DNA of 64,000 nt from Arthrobacter bussei (GTDB taxonomy: Bacteria > Actinomycetota > Actinomycetes > Actinomycetales > Micrococcaceae), in NCBI RefSeq assembly GCF_009377195.2, contig NZ_VJXX01000001.1, positions 248,001-312,000 of the forward strand. Reading direction: 5' to 3'. Shown here one piece after another: positions 27,752 to 36,708 of this stretch. The notes under the pieces were generated by a model that saw only the letters and a list, made by a program, of their open reading frames with translations, did not search any database and was not told the DNA's origin. Made by a program: the position numbers and the translations under genes. Within the stretch, counting starts at the first letter, position 1; every line of letters starts with the position of its first letter.

Positions 27752-29040
27752 AGTGCCCTGCCTCCTGTGCTCTCGAGTCGACGCGCGGCGCTCCGCCGCG
27801 CTGTTGCCGGCGCTGCGGGGACTGCCGCCCCGAGCGCCAGCTGGTAGGCCTTCTCCGTGTCGGCCGCGATGCGGCTCCAGGAGTAGCGTGCCCGGACGCG
27901 CCGGTAGCCGTTGTCCCCGAGTTCCCTCGCCCAGGCGGGATCAGCCAGCACCTCGGCGACGGCGGCAGCGATCGCCGCAGGATCCTGGGGCGGAACGTGG
28001 AGGCCGGTCTTGCCGTCCACCACCGTGTCCACGAGTCCGCCGACGGCGGCCGCGACCACCGGGACCCCACACCCCATGGCCTCGAGCGGGACGATCCCGA
28101 ACGGCTCGTACCAGGGGGCGCAGACGACGGCGTCTGCGCTGCGGAGGAGGGCGGGCATCTCGGCGCGGGAGACCTGGCCCCGGAGCACCACGCGGTCGGC
28201 GACGCCGAGCTCCGTGGCGAGCGCGACGAGACGCTGCGCCTCCGGATCGTCCTCGAGGACGGACGTGTTGCCGCCACCTCCGACGATCAGGAGTTCGACG
28301 TCGTCGTGTCCGGTGTCGGCGAGTTCGCGGAGCGCCCGGATCACGAGATCCATGCCCTTCCGCGGCACGAGGCGGCCCACGCTGACGATCCGGTGCGGCC
28401 GCTCCCGCTCCTCCACGGGTCCGTGGGGACCGAAGAGTTCGAGATCCACGCCGCACGGCGCGATCGAGACGCGGTTCGCGGGCACGCCCATGGCCTTAAG
28501 CTCGAACACCTCGTCCGAGCAGGTGGCCACCACGCGGTCGGCGCTGCGCCCCACCATGGCCTCGAGCATGAGCCGCTCGGACGGGCTGGTGTCCTCGACG
28601 CCCTGGTGGCGCCGCTTGACGGTGCCGAGGGCGTGGAAGGTCTGGAGCACCTGGACGTCCCGGCCCCCGCTGCGCGATTGGCGGGCGGCATCGAGCGCCG
28701 CGAGCCCGGACATCCAGAAGTGGCCGTGGACGATGTCCGCCGGCTCCTGTCCCCAGTCCTCGACGATCCCGTCGGCCAGCTCACCCATGAAAGGCAGCAG
28801 CATGTCCTTGGGGACATGCCGGGCGGGACCGGCGTCGATGTGGACGACCTCCAGCCGCGCGTCGGTCCGCACGCGAACCGGGAGGGCGGGGTCGTCGCGT
28901 CGCGTGTACACGGTGACGTCGTGCCCTCGCCGGGCGAGTGCCAGGGACAGCTCGGCGACGTGGACGTTCTGTCCCCCGGCGTCGACGCCCCCCAGTGCCG
29001 CGAGTGGACTTGCATGCTCAGACACCATCGATATCCTCAC
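27748..29040 (-). CDS. Family 4 glycosyltransferase
   Basis: 430-residue GT-B glycosyltransferase of family 4. N-terminal acceptor domain with [20 protein letters not shown] (the sucrose-synthase/MshA-like GGQxVHV block) and [15 protein letters not shown]-terminal donor domain with [20 protein letters not shown] and the EX7E motif as [19 protein letters not shown]. The GTG at 29040 is used because AAAGGAG lies upstream; it overlaps the previous gene by four bases (GTGA). Retaining transfer from an NDP-sugar is expected; donor unknown. The core resembles sucrose-phosphate-synthase-type and MshA-type enzymes. Confidence 0.88.
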   Translation of the reverse strand: MRISMVSEHASPLAALGGVDAGGQNVHVAELSLALARRGHDVTVYTRRDDPALPVRVRTDARLEVVHIDAGPARHVPKDMLLPFMGELADGIVEDWGQEPADIVHGHFWMSGLAALDAARQSRSGGRDVQVLQTFHALGTVKRRHQGVEDTSPSERLMLEAMVGRSADRVVATCSDEVFELKAMGVPANRVSIAPCGVDLELFGPHGPVEERERPHRIVSVGRLVPRKGMDLVIRALRELADTGHDDVELLIVGGGGNTSVLEDDPEAQRLVALATELGVADRVVLRGQVSRAEMPALLRSADAVVCAPWYEPFGIVPLEAMGCGVPVVAAAVGGLVDTVVDGKTGLHVPPQDPAAIAAAVAEVLADPAWARELGDNGYRRVRARYSWSRIAADTEKAYQLALGAAVPAAPATARRSAARRLESTGGRAL

Positions 29041-30038
29041 TGCGCTCTCCTTTCTGTAACCGCCAGGACGCGGTGCCGGGTGGGCTCCTGTCCCAGGACG
29101 TCGTCCCAATCGGCCAGGAACCGGGCGAGCCCGTGGCGTTCCAGGGCTGCTTCCCGTGCCACGAGGCCGCGCGCGCGGGCCTCGTCCGGGTCGTCGATGA
29201 GTGCGGCTGCCACGCGGACGAGATCGTCGACGCGCGTGGAGACGGCCCCGGCTCCCGGCGGCACCGCGCGTGCCGCCTCCGTCGTCGCCAGGGCCAGGAC
29301 CGGGAGGCCCACGTGCATGGCCTCGAGGAGCGAGAGGCCGAGCGAGGTCCAGCGCAGGGGGTGCACGTAGGCCCTGGAGCGCCCGAGCCGCGCGTGCAGC
29401 TCGGCCGTCGGCAGGTCGCCGCCGATCCGCAGTTCGCCGGGCCCGAGGTCCAGGGAGTCGCCGAGCCCGTCGGTGCCCATGCCGAACACCTCGAGCGGTG
29501 CGATGCCCGCGAAGCGGGGCAGCAGGTCGGTACCCGTGATGCGGCCGCGCCGGACCGGCTCGTTGATCACCGCGGCGAGCTGCTGCAGCTCACCCGTGTA
29601 GAGATAGCCCGGGTCCACGATGCCGTGCTCGATCACCGTGGTGGGCGCGCCCCCGTTGTCCCAGAACAGCTCGTTGAAGTGCGTCACGTGGACGATCGGG
29701 ATGTCGTCCTGCCCGGCGAGGGGATGGACGGTGCCCACGATGTCACGGCGGGGGGTGTTGTGCTCGAGGAAGACGGCGGGAAGGTCGCGTCCCGGTGTCC
29801 TGCCGAGCAGGCGCTCGCATTCGGCGATCTCCTCGGTGCGCTGCAGCACGACGATGTCGATGCCGGCGTCCGCGAGATCGGCGGGAGCCACCTCGATCAC
29901 GGAGGACGGCCAGTCGCGGCCCGCCCGGCCGAGCCCCCAGGGACCGCCGTCGGGCGTCGTGGGCAGCACGTAGGTGTGCTCGCCCCGCACGAAGGCGTCG
30001 GTCCACCCGCCGTGGACGTGCCATACCAGGATCCTCAT
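29037..30038 (-). CDS. GT-B glycosyltransferase
   Basis: 333-residue glycosyltransferase related to family 1/4 enzymes. It starts [19 protein letters not shown], has a mid-part [17 protein letters not shown] and [14 protein letters not shown], and a donor-side block [21 protein letters not shown] which matches the usual E-containing motif. It is shorter than typical GT4 enzymes. The ATG at 30038 has AGGGGA upstream and overlaps the upstream GT9 stop by four bases. It belongs to the tightly packed minus-strand operon gmhB-GT9-GT-GT4-gmhA-hldE, so it probably helps build the same glycan. Donor and acceptor are unknown. Confidence 0.82.
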   Translation of the reverse strand: MRILVWHVHGGWTDAFVRGEHTYVLPTTPDGGPWGLGRAGRDWPSSVIEVAPADLADAGIDIVVLQRTEEIAECERLLGRTPGRDLPAVFLEHNTPRRDIVGTVHPLAGQDDIPIVHVTHFNELFWDNGGAPTTVIEHGIVDPGYLYTGELQQLAAVINEPVRRGRITGTDLLPRFAGIAPLEVFGMGTDGLGDSLDLGPGELRIGGDLPTAELHARLGRSRAYVHPLRWTSLGLSLLEAMHVGLPVLALATTEAARAVPPGAGAVSTRVDDLVRVAAALIDDPDEARARGLVAREAALERHGLARFLADWDDVLGQEPTRHRVLAVTERRAQ

Positions 30039-31135
30039 CGGTTTCCCCTCGTTTTGCGGCCGTCGGTGCGGCCGATGCTGCGGCGCGAGCCGAGTGACGA
30101 TATTCCGGAACTGAGGCGCAGGACAGCATCCACGACGTCCTCCGGCGAGACGTTGGACAGGCAGGGGTGCCCCTGGACGGGGCAGATGCGGGCACGGCTG
30201 AGCGCGCAGGCCGCATCCTGGTCGCCGAGCAGTTCCACCGGCACCCGGTAGGGCGCCCACCGTATGGCCGGGACCACGGGCGAGAACAGGCAGACGACGG
30301 GCGTGCCCACCGCTGCGGCCAGGTGGGCCGGGCCCGTGTTCCCCGTGATCACCACGGTCGCTCCGGCGAGGACCGCACCCAGGACCGGCAGGTCGGTCCG
30401 GCCGCCGAGGTCCAGGGCCTCCGGTCCTGCGACCGTCGAGGTCAGCTCCGTCTCGTCGGGGCCACCGGTGACGACCACCCGGAACCCGGCGGCCGTCAGG
30501 AGCTCGACGGCGGCCGCGTGGTGCAGCGGCGGCCAGGCCCGGGCGGGCACGGACGCGCCGGGATGGACGACCACGTACGGCCCCCGCCCGACGAGCTCGG
30601 CGGCGTCGGCGAGGTGGGTGACCCGGAGGCGCCCGTCGTCGCCCGGGGGCAGTGCGTACCCCGCCGCCTCGGCGATGCCGAGCGCACGCTCGGCCTCCGG
30701 CTGGTCCTCCGGGAAGTCCTCGCCCGGCTTCAGCCGGACATCGAGCAGGGATCCGGCGTAGTCGACGGACGCCCCGGCGATCCGCCGCACTCCCGCGAGG
30801 CGGAGCAGCAGGGCGAGCGGCAGCGGCGACTGGTGGAAGGAGGTGAGGATCACGGCCTCGTCGACGTCCGCGGCCACCACGGCGTCGTGCAGCTCCTGCA
30901 CGAGCTCCGGCGTGGGCTCGGGTGCGGGATCGATGATCCACGGCGCACGCCAGACGACGACGTCGACCACACCCGGCAGCAGGCGTGCCGCCGAGGCCCC
31001 CTGCGGTCCGCAGAGCATGACGACGTCGTTGGGCGAGTCCCCGTGGTCACCGGCGGCGATGGCTCGGACGGCGGGGCCGGCGAGCAGCACGTCCCCCGCG
31101 CTGTCCAGGCGTGCCACCAGCACCGTGCGCCTCAT
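30035..31135 (-). CDS. Family 9 glycosyltransferase (heptosyltransferase-like, copy 2)
   Basis: 366-residue GT9 enzyme. RTVLVARLDSAGDVLLAGPA is the family's N-terminal signature; VVHPGASVPARAWPP and ITGNTGPAHLAAAVGTPVVCLF form the donor site. The C-terminal part has Cys residues (ACALSRARICPVQGHPC) reminiscent of GT9 enzymes acting on surface polysaccharides. It follows the GmhB-like gene with a four-base overlap, and this pairing (heptose phosphatase next to GT9) supports a heptose donor. The tail after residue ~340 is Ser/Arg-rich and probably disordered. Confidence 0.87.
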   Translation of the reverse strand: MRRTVLVARLDSAGDVLLAGPAVRAIAAGDHGDSPNDVVMLCGPQGASAARLLPGVVDVVVWRAPWIIDPAPEPTPELVQELHDAVVAADVDEAVILTSFHQSPLPLALLLRLAGVRRIAGASVDYAGSLLDVRLKPGEDFPEDQPEAERALGIAEAAGYALPPGDDGRLRVTHLADAAELVGRGPYVVVHPGASVPARAWPPLHHAAAVELLTAAGFRVVVTGGPDETELTSTVAGPEALDLGGRTDLPVLGAVLAGATVVITGNTGPAHLAAAVGTPVVCLFSPVVPAIRWAPYRVPVELLGDQDAACALSRARICPVQGHPCLSNVSPEDVVDAVLRLSSGISSLGSRRSIGRTDGRKTRGNR

Positions 31136-31680
31136 GTGGTGCCCGCCCAGAGGAGGTCCACGGCCCCGGCGAGCGTCCCGGCCACCGCGGGGGCGTCACG
31201 GATCTCGTCCTGCAGCGTGATGTCCGTCGGCACCAGGACCCCCCGGGCTCCCGCAGCGGCTGCGGCGCCCATGTCCGCCCCGATGTCACCGATCAGGGCC
31301 ACCTCGCCGGGCTCGAGCCCGAGGCGTGCGGTGGCCGACAGCACCATGCCCGGTCCGGGCTTGCGGCAGGCGCAGCCGTCCCCACTGCCGTGGGGGCAGA
31401 CCTCCCAGACATCGAACGGTCCGAGCAGTTCCTCGACGCGGGCGTTGACGGCGTCGACCTGCCCGCGCGTGACGAGGCCGCGGGCGATGCCCGACTGGTT
31501 CGTGACGACGCCGACGGGGATACCGCGCGAGCGCAGGCCGTCGAGGACCTCCTTGGCGCCGGCCATGGGCTGGACCAGGGACGGATCACCGTTGTACGGG
31601 ACGTCCACGACGATCGTCCCGTCGCGGTCGAACAGGACGGCGCTGGGGGCGGTCCGGGGTCGCTCGGCCGAAGTATGCAT
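31132..31680 (-). CDS. gmhB: GmhB-like HAD phosphatase
   Basis: 182-residue HAD-IIIA phosphatase matching D-glycero-D-manno-heptose 1,7-bisphosphate 7-phosphatase. The nucleophile motif is FDRDGTIVVDVPYNGDP (Asp18, Asp20), motif II VVTNQSGIARG, and a zinc-loop CPHGSGDGCACRKPGPGM, typical of GmhB and the HisB phosphatase. Motif IV is IGDIGADM. Histidinol-phosphate phosphatase is the main alternative, but the gmhA/hldE/GT9 neighbours favour heptose. It is the first gene of the operon, so the promoter must lie in 31681-31861. Confidence 0.87.
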   Translation of the reverse strand: MHTSAERPRTAPSAVLFDRDGTIVVDVPYNGDPSLVQPMAGAKEVLDGLRSRGIPVGVVTNQSGIARGLVTRGQVDAVNARVEELLGPFDVWEVCPHGSGDGCACRKPGPGMVLSATARLGLEPGEVALIGDIGADMGAAAAAGARGVLVPTDITLQDEIRDAPAVAGTLAGAVDLLWAGTT

Positions 31681-31861
31681 ACAGGCTTAGTTCCCGGGAA
31701 GCAGCAGGACTAAACACTTCTCGCCGAACTTCTTCTCCTCCTCCTGCTTCTCCTCCCGTTCGCCGCTGCTCCACGGGGGATCCCTCCGCCGCTGCCGGTG
31801 GGCCCCCGGCGGCGACGGGCCCGGCCGGGCCCACCCCGCTTCCTCTGGCAGGATGATTCGC
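31681..31861. promoter_or_regulatory. Divergent promoter region, gmhB-like operon and GT9
   Basis: 180 bases between divergent genes. Near the gmhB start, TTAGT and ACTAA flank a perfect TTCCCGGGAA palindrome (31691-31700), a candidate operator. The middle is a pyrimidine-rich tract of CTTCTCCTCC repeats (about 31729-31760). No clear -35/-10 pair is visible. Confidence 0.4.
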
Positions 31862-32878
31862 ATGACTTCCGAGGGCACCAGCACCGCGAGCGCGCAGCAG
31901 CCGATCCCCCACGCACGTCCGGGCGCCGCGTCCTCCTCGACGCCGGCGCCGGACGGCCGGCCCGAGATCCTCGCGCTGCGTGCACTGAAACTGGGTGACC
32001 TCCTCGTCGCCGTGCCCGCCCTCAAGGGCCTCCGGCGGGCCTTCCCCGAGCACCGCATCCTCTACGCGGCCCAGGAGTGGCTCCGTCCCGTCGTCGGGCT
32101 GACGGATGCGATCGACGACCTCCTGCCCACCCACGGACTGGACGATCCGCTGCCCATCGAGTACGGGCGGATCGACCTCGCGGTCAACCTGCACGGCAAC
32201 GGCGAGGAGAGCCGCGGGCGCCTGGAGGAGATCGGTGCGCAGCGCCGGATGGGTCACCGCTCACCCGGCTGGGAGGGTCCGGAGTGGGAGGACGGCGTGC
32301 TGGAGCGTGAGCGCTGGGCGCGCCTCGTCAGCTGGCACGGCGTACCCGCCGACCCCCTGGACTGCAGCCTGCGCGTGCCCGACGGCGAGAGCCCCGCGCC
32401 CGACGCCGTCGTCATCCATGTGGGCGCCGCCTATGGAAGCCGCCTGTGGCCCGTCGAACGGTTCGCGGCGGTGGCCCGCGTGCTGGCGGCATCGGGCCAC
32501 CGGGTGGTCTTCACCGGCAGCGGGAAGGAGCGGCCCCGGGCACTCGCCGTGGCCGACGCCGCGGGACTGCCCGAGGACACGGTCGCGGCCGGCAACCTCC
32601 CCCTCGACCGCTTCGCCCGCCTCGTCGCGGGTGCGTCCCTCGTCATCTCGGCAGACACCGGCGCCGCGCATCTCGCCTCCGCGTACGCGAGGCCCTCGGT
32701 GGTGCTCTTCGGGCCCGCGCCGGCCTCGGAGTGGGGGCCACCCCCCGGTCCTCACACGGTCCTCACCGACGAGACGCTGCGGGTCGGCGAGACGTTCTCG
32801 CCCACACCCGACCCCGCACTGATGGCGGTGACCGTCGATCAGGTCCTGGCGGCGGCAGCGGAGCACGGCGTCTCCTAG
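31862..32878 (+). CDS. Family 9 glycosyltransferase (heptosyltransferase-like, copy 3)
   Basis: 338-residue GT9 enzyme divergent from the gmhB operon. After a ~35-residue Ser/Ala/Pro-rich N-terminus come EILALRALKLGDLLVAVPAL, IHVGAAYGSRLWPVERFAAV (donor site), and ISADTGAAHLASAYARPSVVLFG. An ATG at 31853 is also in frame, but AGGA lies eight bases before the ATG at 31862, so that start is preferred. Sequence similarity to ADP-heptose:LPS heptosyltransferases is strong across the GT9 motifs. Together with copies 1 and 2 the cluster could add several heptose residues. Confidence 0.85.
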   Translation: MTSEGTSTASAQQPIPHARPGAASSSTPAPDGRPEILALRALKLGDLLVAVPALKGLRRAFPEHRILYAAQEWLRPVVGLTDAIDDLLPTHGLDDPLPIEYGRIDLAVNLHGNGEESRGRLEEIGAQRRMGHRSPGWEGPEWEDGVLERERWARLVSWHGVPADPLDCSLRVPDGESPAPDAVVIHVGAAYGSRLWPVERFAAVARVLAASGHRVVFTGSGKERPRALAVADAAGLPEDTVAAGNLPLDRFARLVAGASLVISADTGAAHLASAYARPSVVLFGPAPASEWGPPPGPHTVLTDETLRVGETFSPTPDPALMAVTVDQVLAAAAEHGVS

Positions 32879-32957
32879 CCCGTTCGGCGCGGGCTCCGGC
32901 GGCGGTCCGGGGCGTGGATGGCCGGCGGAGTGTCCGGCGGACGACGACGCTGCGGAC

Positions 32958-33788
32958 TCAGGCGATGCTCGTCCGCACCCCGCGCGCGTTCTCGGGCGCA
33001 GGTGCACCCAGCAGGCGCTTCTGCAGTTTCACGAGGATGCGGGCGAGTGTCCGGGAGACCTGCATCTGCGACATCCCCAGTTCGTCGCCGATGACCTGCT
33101 GCGTCTGCTCCATGAAGTAGCGCCGGTAGAGCAGCTCCTTCTCGCTGCCGTCGAGCTCGTTGACCGCTCCACGCAGGGAGATCATGTCGTCGCTGCGGCC
33201 CATGCCGTCGGAGTCTGCGGCGAGTGTGTCCGCCCAGCTGCGGCCCTCGAACGGAGCGTCGAGGGAATCGGGGCGGAGGCTGGAATGGGAGGCCTGCGCC
33301 TCCAGCACCTTGTGCTCCGGCCAGCCGAGTTCGACCCCGAGTTCGCGTGCGGTCGCCTCCCGGCCCAGGCGCTGCGCCATGGCGGGCGCCGTCCGCGCGA
33401 TCTCCGTGCGGAGGTCCTGGACCTCCCGCGGAGGCCTGATGACCCAGCAGGAGTCACGGAGGTAGCGCTTGATCTCGCCCGCGATGGTCGGGACCGCGAA
33501 GGAGGCGAACGGGACGCCGCGCCCCGGGTTGAAGCGCTGGACGGCCTTGATCAGGCCGAGGTAGGCCACCTGCCGGATGTCGGAGGCCTCGGGGCCGGTC
33601 GTCGCGAAGGAGCGGGCCACGGATTCCGCGATGTCCATGTGCCGCAGCGCGATGTCGTCCTGCAGAGCGGCTTTGAGGGGTTGTTCCGTGGCGCTGCAGC
33701 CACCCGGCCGGTCGCCGACGTCGCGCGTCCCGGCGGGCGGGCGCACGGGGCCTCCGTCGGTCGACCTGGATGTGGCGGTACTCTGCAT
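32958..33788 (-). CDS. SigB/SigF-type alternative sigma factor
   Basis: 276-residue group 3 sigma factor. Region 2 is SDIRQVAYLGLIKAVQRFNPGRGVPFASFAVPTIAGEIKRYLRD in blocks (~65-115); region 3 follows WVIRPPREVQDL; region 4 ends with TQQVIGDELGMSQMQVSRTL near the C-terminus. This is the stress/SigF group, usually controlled by an anti-sigma/anti-anti-sigma pair. No RsbW- or RsbV-like gene is next to it, so regulation may be encoded elsewhere. A GGAGATC ribosome site precedes the ATG at 33788. The first ~35 residues are unconserved. Confidence 0.9.
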   Translation of the reverse strand: MQSTATSRSTDGGPVRPPAGTRDVGDRPGGCSATEQPLKAALQDDIALRHMDIAESVARSFATTGPEASDIRQVAYLGLIKAVQRFNPGRGVPFASFAVPTIAGEIKRYLRDSCWVIRPPREVQDLRTEIARTAPAMAQRLGREATARELGVELGWPEHKVLEAQASHSSLRPDSLDAPFEGRSWADTLAADSDGMGRSDDMISLRGAVNELDGSEKELLYRRYFMEQTQQVIGDELGMSQMQVSRTLARILVKLQKRLLGAPAPENARGVRTSIA

Positions 33789-33950
33789 GCTGATCTCCGT
33801 CGGGCGGTGGACACGTACGTCCCCAACAAAACATCAGCCTGCTTAGTACGCAACCACCTTCTCCTCCTCGACCCTTTTCCTCGGAGGTCTTCCCTTGCCC
33901 GCTTCTGTCAGGTATACCGTCGGCGTCGCTGCGCGGGCTCCTGGCGCACG

Positions 33951-33983
33951 AAAAACCCCCTGCCGGACAGGCAGGGGGTGGGT
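33951..33983 (-). terminator. Intrinsic terminator after the marR-like gene
   Basis: CACCCCCTGCC and GGCAGGGGGT form the stem on the minus strand, followed by TTTTTCG (read at 33957-33951). It lies 40 bases beyond the MarR stop at 34023. Confidence 0.85.
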
Positions 33984-34022
33984 GAGCAGGGGGTGCGGAG
34001 CTTTCAGCCGCTCAGGCGCAGG

Positions 34023-34526
34023 TCAGCTGTGGACCGTAGCAGCCGGATCGGTGGCGTCCGGTGTCTCGACGGGAGCACCTGCCGGAGCGGCCGCGGCCGC
34101 CCAGTTCCACCGCGGGGCACCCAGCTCCCTGATGACGACCTGCAGGTGGGCCCTCAATTCGTCCGAGACGAGCCCGCCGCCCGCGACGAGGGTGCGTTCG
34201 ATGTCATCCGCGGCGTCCAGGACCTGCCTGCCCGCGGGAGAGATGGAGACGAGGTGCGATCGGCGGTCGAGATCGTTCCGGACGCGGGTGACGTGCCCCC
34301 GCGACTCGAGTCTGGACAGGGTCTTCCCCATGGTCTGCGCCTGCACCCGGACGATCTGCGCCAGGCTCGCCTGCGTCATGGCTCCCTGATCGGCCAGGAC
34401 GCCGAGCGCGATCACACCCGCGTGCGTCACCCCGATGTCCACGAGACGCTCGTTCCATGCGTGCTCGACGAGACGCGCCGCCGTCGTCAGCAGTCGACCG
34501 GTGGGCCATTGCTCCAGATCGGGCAT
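34023..34526 (-). CDS. MarR-family regulator
   Basis: 167-residue winged-helix regulator. The recognition region TQASLAQIVRVQAQTMGKTLSRLESRGHVTRVRND is in the central third, followed by the wing DLDRRSHLVSISPAGRQVL. It has no Cys residues, so it does not sense oxidants through thiols as OhrR does. The C-terminal 30 residues are Ala/Pro-rich. Divergent from the peroxiredoxin gene at 34691 across a 164-base region with inverted repeats, so it probably controls that gene and itself. The ATG at 34526 is chosen; the frame stays open upstream to 34667 across the promoter region, which is not convincing coding sequence. Confidence 0.87.
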   Translation of the reverse strand: MPDLEQWPTGRLLTTAARLVEHAWNERLVDIGVTHAGVIALGVLADQGAMTQASLAQIVRVQAQTMGKTLSRLESRGHVTRVRNDLDRRSHLVSISPAGRQVLDAADDIERTLVAGGGLVSDELRAHLQVVIRELGAPRWNWAAAAAPAGAPVETPDATDPAATVHS

Positions 34527-34590
34527 AGAACTGTGCACTTCCTCTCGCTTGCGCAACCGGCAGCCGCCGTCGGCGTCGGATCTTCCACCT

Positions 34591-34618
34591 ATGATAGCTA
34601 GGCTGGCTAGTGAATCAT
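34591..34618. promoter_or_regulatory. Candidate operator between marR and bcp
   Basis: ATGAT and ATCAT at the ends flank two CTAG cores (34598-34601 and 34607-34610), giving an imperfect 28-base inverted repeat in unusually AT-rich sequence for this genome. It sits between two divergent genes, where a MarR dimer would be expected to bind. Confidence 0.4.
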
Positions 34619-34690
34619 CGCCGGCCGGCCGAACAGGGCCTGCTCCCGCAGGGATCCGCCCGGCCACCCGACCGATCCTCAGGAGTATGC

Positions 34691-35164
34691 ATGTCGCAAC
34701 GACTCGTCACCGGTGATAGTGCCCCCGACTTCACGCTCAGCGACGCCGAGGGCAACGGCGTCACGCTGTCCTCCCTGCGGGGGCGGAAGGTCGTCGTCTA
34801 CTTCTACCCCGCAGCGGCGACTCCGGGCTGTACCACCGAGGCCTGCGACTTCCGCGACAATCTCGCCTCCCTCGACGCAGCCGGCTACTCCGTCCTCGGC
34901 ATCTCACCGGACCCCGTCGGCAAGCTCGCCTCCTTCGTCGAGAAGGAATCCCTGACGTTCCCCCTCCTCTCCGACGAGGACCACGGCGTCGCCGAGGCCT
35001 ACGGCGCCTGGGGGGAGAAGAAGAACTACGGGAAGACGTACGAGGGCCTCATCCGGTCCACCGTCGTCGTCGACGAGGCTGGCGACGTGGCGCTGGCCCA
35101 GTACAACGTGCGCGCCACGGGTCACGTCGCGAAGCTGCGACGCGACCTGGGCATCGACGAGTAG
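34691..35164 (+). CDS. bcp: Thioredoxin-dependent thiol peroxidase (BCP-type peroxiredoxin)
   Basis: 157-residue peroxiredoxin of the BCP/PrxQ group, which reduces hydrogen peroxide and organic peroxides with thioredoxin. The peroxidatic Cys is in ATPGCTTEACDFRD; the second Cys five residues on (CTTEAC) is the typical PrxQ resolving Cys. The segment VVYFYPAAATPGC matches family position. The ATG at 34691 has AGGAG directly upstream. It is divergent from the MarR gene. Confidence 0.95.
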   Translation: MSQRLVTGDSAPDFTLSDAEGNGVTLSSLRGRKVVVYFYPAAATPGCTTEACDFRDNLASLDAAGYSVLGISPDPVGKLASFVEKESLTFPLLSDEDHGVAEAYGAWGEKKNYGKTYEGLIRSTVVVDEAGDVALAQYNVRATGHVAKLRRDLGIDE

Positions 35165-35202
35165 CACCCGCCGCGGCCGGTCCGCACCCGGTTCCGGACC
35201 GG

Positions 35203-35208
35203 TAGAGT
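35203..35208 (+). promoter_or_regulatory. Candidate -10 box for tRNA-Leu
   Basis: TAGAGT in the string GGTAGAGT, 34 bases before the tRNA; the same string lies before tRNA-Lys. Confidence 0.4.
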
Positions 35209-35242
35209 AGGGCGACGACGATGCCCTCGTGCCGGCATCGGC

Positions 35243-35324
<82 letters not shown>

Positions 35325-35328
35325 CGGT

Positions 35329-35364
35329 GAAGGCCCCTGACGGAAGAGTCCGTCCGGGGCCTTC
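35329..35364 (+). terminator. Hairpin after tRNA-Leu
   Basis: GAAGGCCCC (35329-35337) and GGGGCCTTC (35356-35364) form a nine-bp stem starting four bases after the tRNA; the loop can also pair (GACGGA/TCCGTC). No T-run follows, but the position makes it the likely terminator. Confidence 0.65.
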
Positions 35365-35748
35365 GTGCTCTGCGCCGGCCTTCCTTCCGCATGGTCGGGG
35401 CCGCGGGGTGAAGCGCGTCGACGGCCGCGGTCCGGGGTCGCTCCGGTGGCCACCGCACAGCCCCATCTGCACCTCCTGCATCAGCCCGTCACACCGCCCA
35501 GGGCGGGAGCCGCGACCCTGCCCGGCTCACGGTCGAGCATGCGCCGCACGCCTGATGCGACATCGCCGCAGGTCACGGGCAGGTAACAACCAGCGGGCGG
35601 ATCAGGCCCGCCGAGATTTTCTTTGGTGATCCCACCCATCCACCCTCCGAGGGCGCCCGAAGTACCTCCGAGACATCGACACGATGTGTTTCACCCAATA
35701 CCCCAGACCGCAGGCACCCGCCGGGTCATATCTATGGAGGAAATTCTC
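35365..35748. other. Intergenic region before the fasciclin gene
   Basis: 384 bases with no supported gene. The last ~130 bases become less GC-rich (AGATTTTCTTTGGTGATCC, then GTGTTTCACCCAATACC), as promoter regions often do, and presumably hold the fasciclin gene's promoter and 5' leader. I could not settle on a -35/-10 pair. Confidence 0.45.
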
Positions 35749-36468
35749 ATGGGAATCACCAAGCGCAGGAACCTCTCGATCCTCGGGATCGCAGCAGTCT
35801 CGATGTTCGGTCTCGCAGCCTGCGGCGGCGGCGACGAAGCAGCGTCGGAGTCCGCTCCGAGCAGCGAGGCCACCATGGCCAGCGAAGCCCCCATGGAGAG
35901 CGAGTCGCCGTCGGCAGAGGCCAGCATGGCCCCCTCCGCCTCGGCCGACGCCATGATGGACCCCGCCGCGAACCTCGTCGGCCCCGGCTGCGCCGGCTAC
36001 GCCGAGCAGGTCCCCTCCGGCGACGGCTCCGTCGAAGGCATGTCCCTGCTCCCCGTCGCCAACGCCGCAGGCGCCAACCCCATCCTCACCCAGCTCACCG
36101 CAGCCGTCTCCGGCGGCATCAACCCCGACGTCAACCTCGTCGACACCCTCAACGGCGACGAATTCACCGTCTTCGCACCCGTCGACGACGCATTCGCAGC
36201 CCTCCCCGCCGAGACCGTCGAAGGCCTCAAGACCGACACCGAGGGCCTCACCAGCATCCTCACCTACCACGTCGTCCCCGGCAAGATCCAGCCCACCGAA
36301 CTCGAAGGCACCACCCAGACCACCGTCCAGGGCGCCGACCTCGAGATCACCGGATCCGGCCAGGAACTGAAGGTCAACGACGCCAACGTCATCTGCGGCG
36401 GCGTCCAGACCGCCAACGCCGTCGTCTACCTCATCGACGCCGTCCTCACGCCCCCCGCCGCCGGCTAA
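35749..36468 (+). CDS. Fasciclin-domain lipoprotein
   Basis: 239-residue secreted lipoprotein. The signal peptide [20 protein letters not shown] ends at the lipobox LAAC. A low-complexity Ser/Glu/Met/Ala linker (about residues 30-75) follows, then one FAS1 domain: [57 protein letters not shown] and the C-terminal [17 protein letters not shown]1 proteins mediate adhesion; single-domain secreted versions resemble mycobacterial MPT70/MPT83. GGAGG stands eight bases before the ATG. The codon use is even more C-rich than the neighbours, suggesting high expression. A terminator follows at 36517. Confidence 0.93.
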   Translation: MGITKRRNLSILGIAAVSMFGLAACGGGDEAASESAPSSEATMASEAPMESESPSAEASMAPSASADAMMDPAANLVGPGCAGYAEQVPSGDGSVEGMSLLPVANAAGANPILTQLTAAVSGGINPDVNLVDTLNGDEFTVFAPVDDAFAALPAETVEGLKTDTEGLTSILTYHVVPGKIQPTELEGTTQTTVQGADLEITGSGQELKVNDANVICGGVQTANAVVYLIDAVLTPPAAG

Positions 36469-36516
36469 GGACGCGCACTGCCTCCCTGGTGCAAACCTCT
36501 AACGTGTTCCAGGGAC

Positions 36517-36559
36517 AACGGACGGACATCCTCACTTCCGGTGAGGGGGTCCGTTCTTT
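36517..36559 (+). terminator. Intrinsic terminator after the fasciclin gene
   Basis: AACGGAC pairs with GTCCGTT, and an inner CCTCAC with GTGAGG around the TTCC loop; CTTT follows. It ends 91 bases beyond the stop. Confidence 0.75.
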
Positions 36560-36708
36560 CGTGCGACGGGGCAGCCCGACGGGAAGCGACGGTACCCGGT
36601 CTCCCCGTTCGCCCTGCACGGCGCGGACAGGAGCATCACCTAGACTGAGGGCTTCCGACCGCCGCGTCCCCAGGACCGGGTCACCCCTGCCTTCCGGAGA
36701 GCCTGCTC

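Noticed and set aside
36481..36708. Possible second small gene after the fasciclin gene
   Set aside because: The ORFs there are Arg/Pro-rich with no ribosome site and include the terminator.
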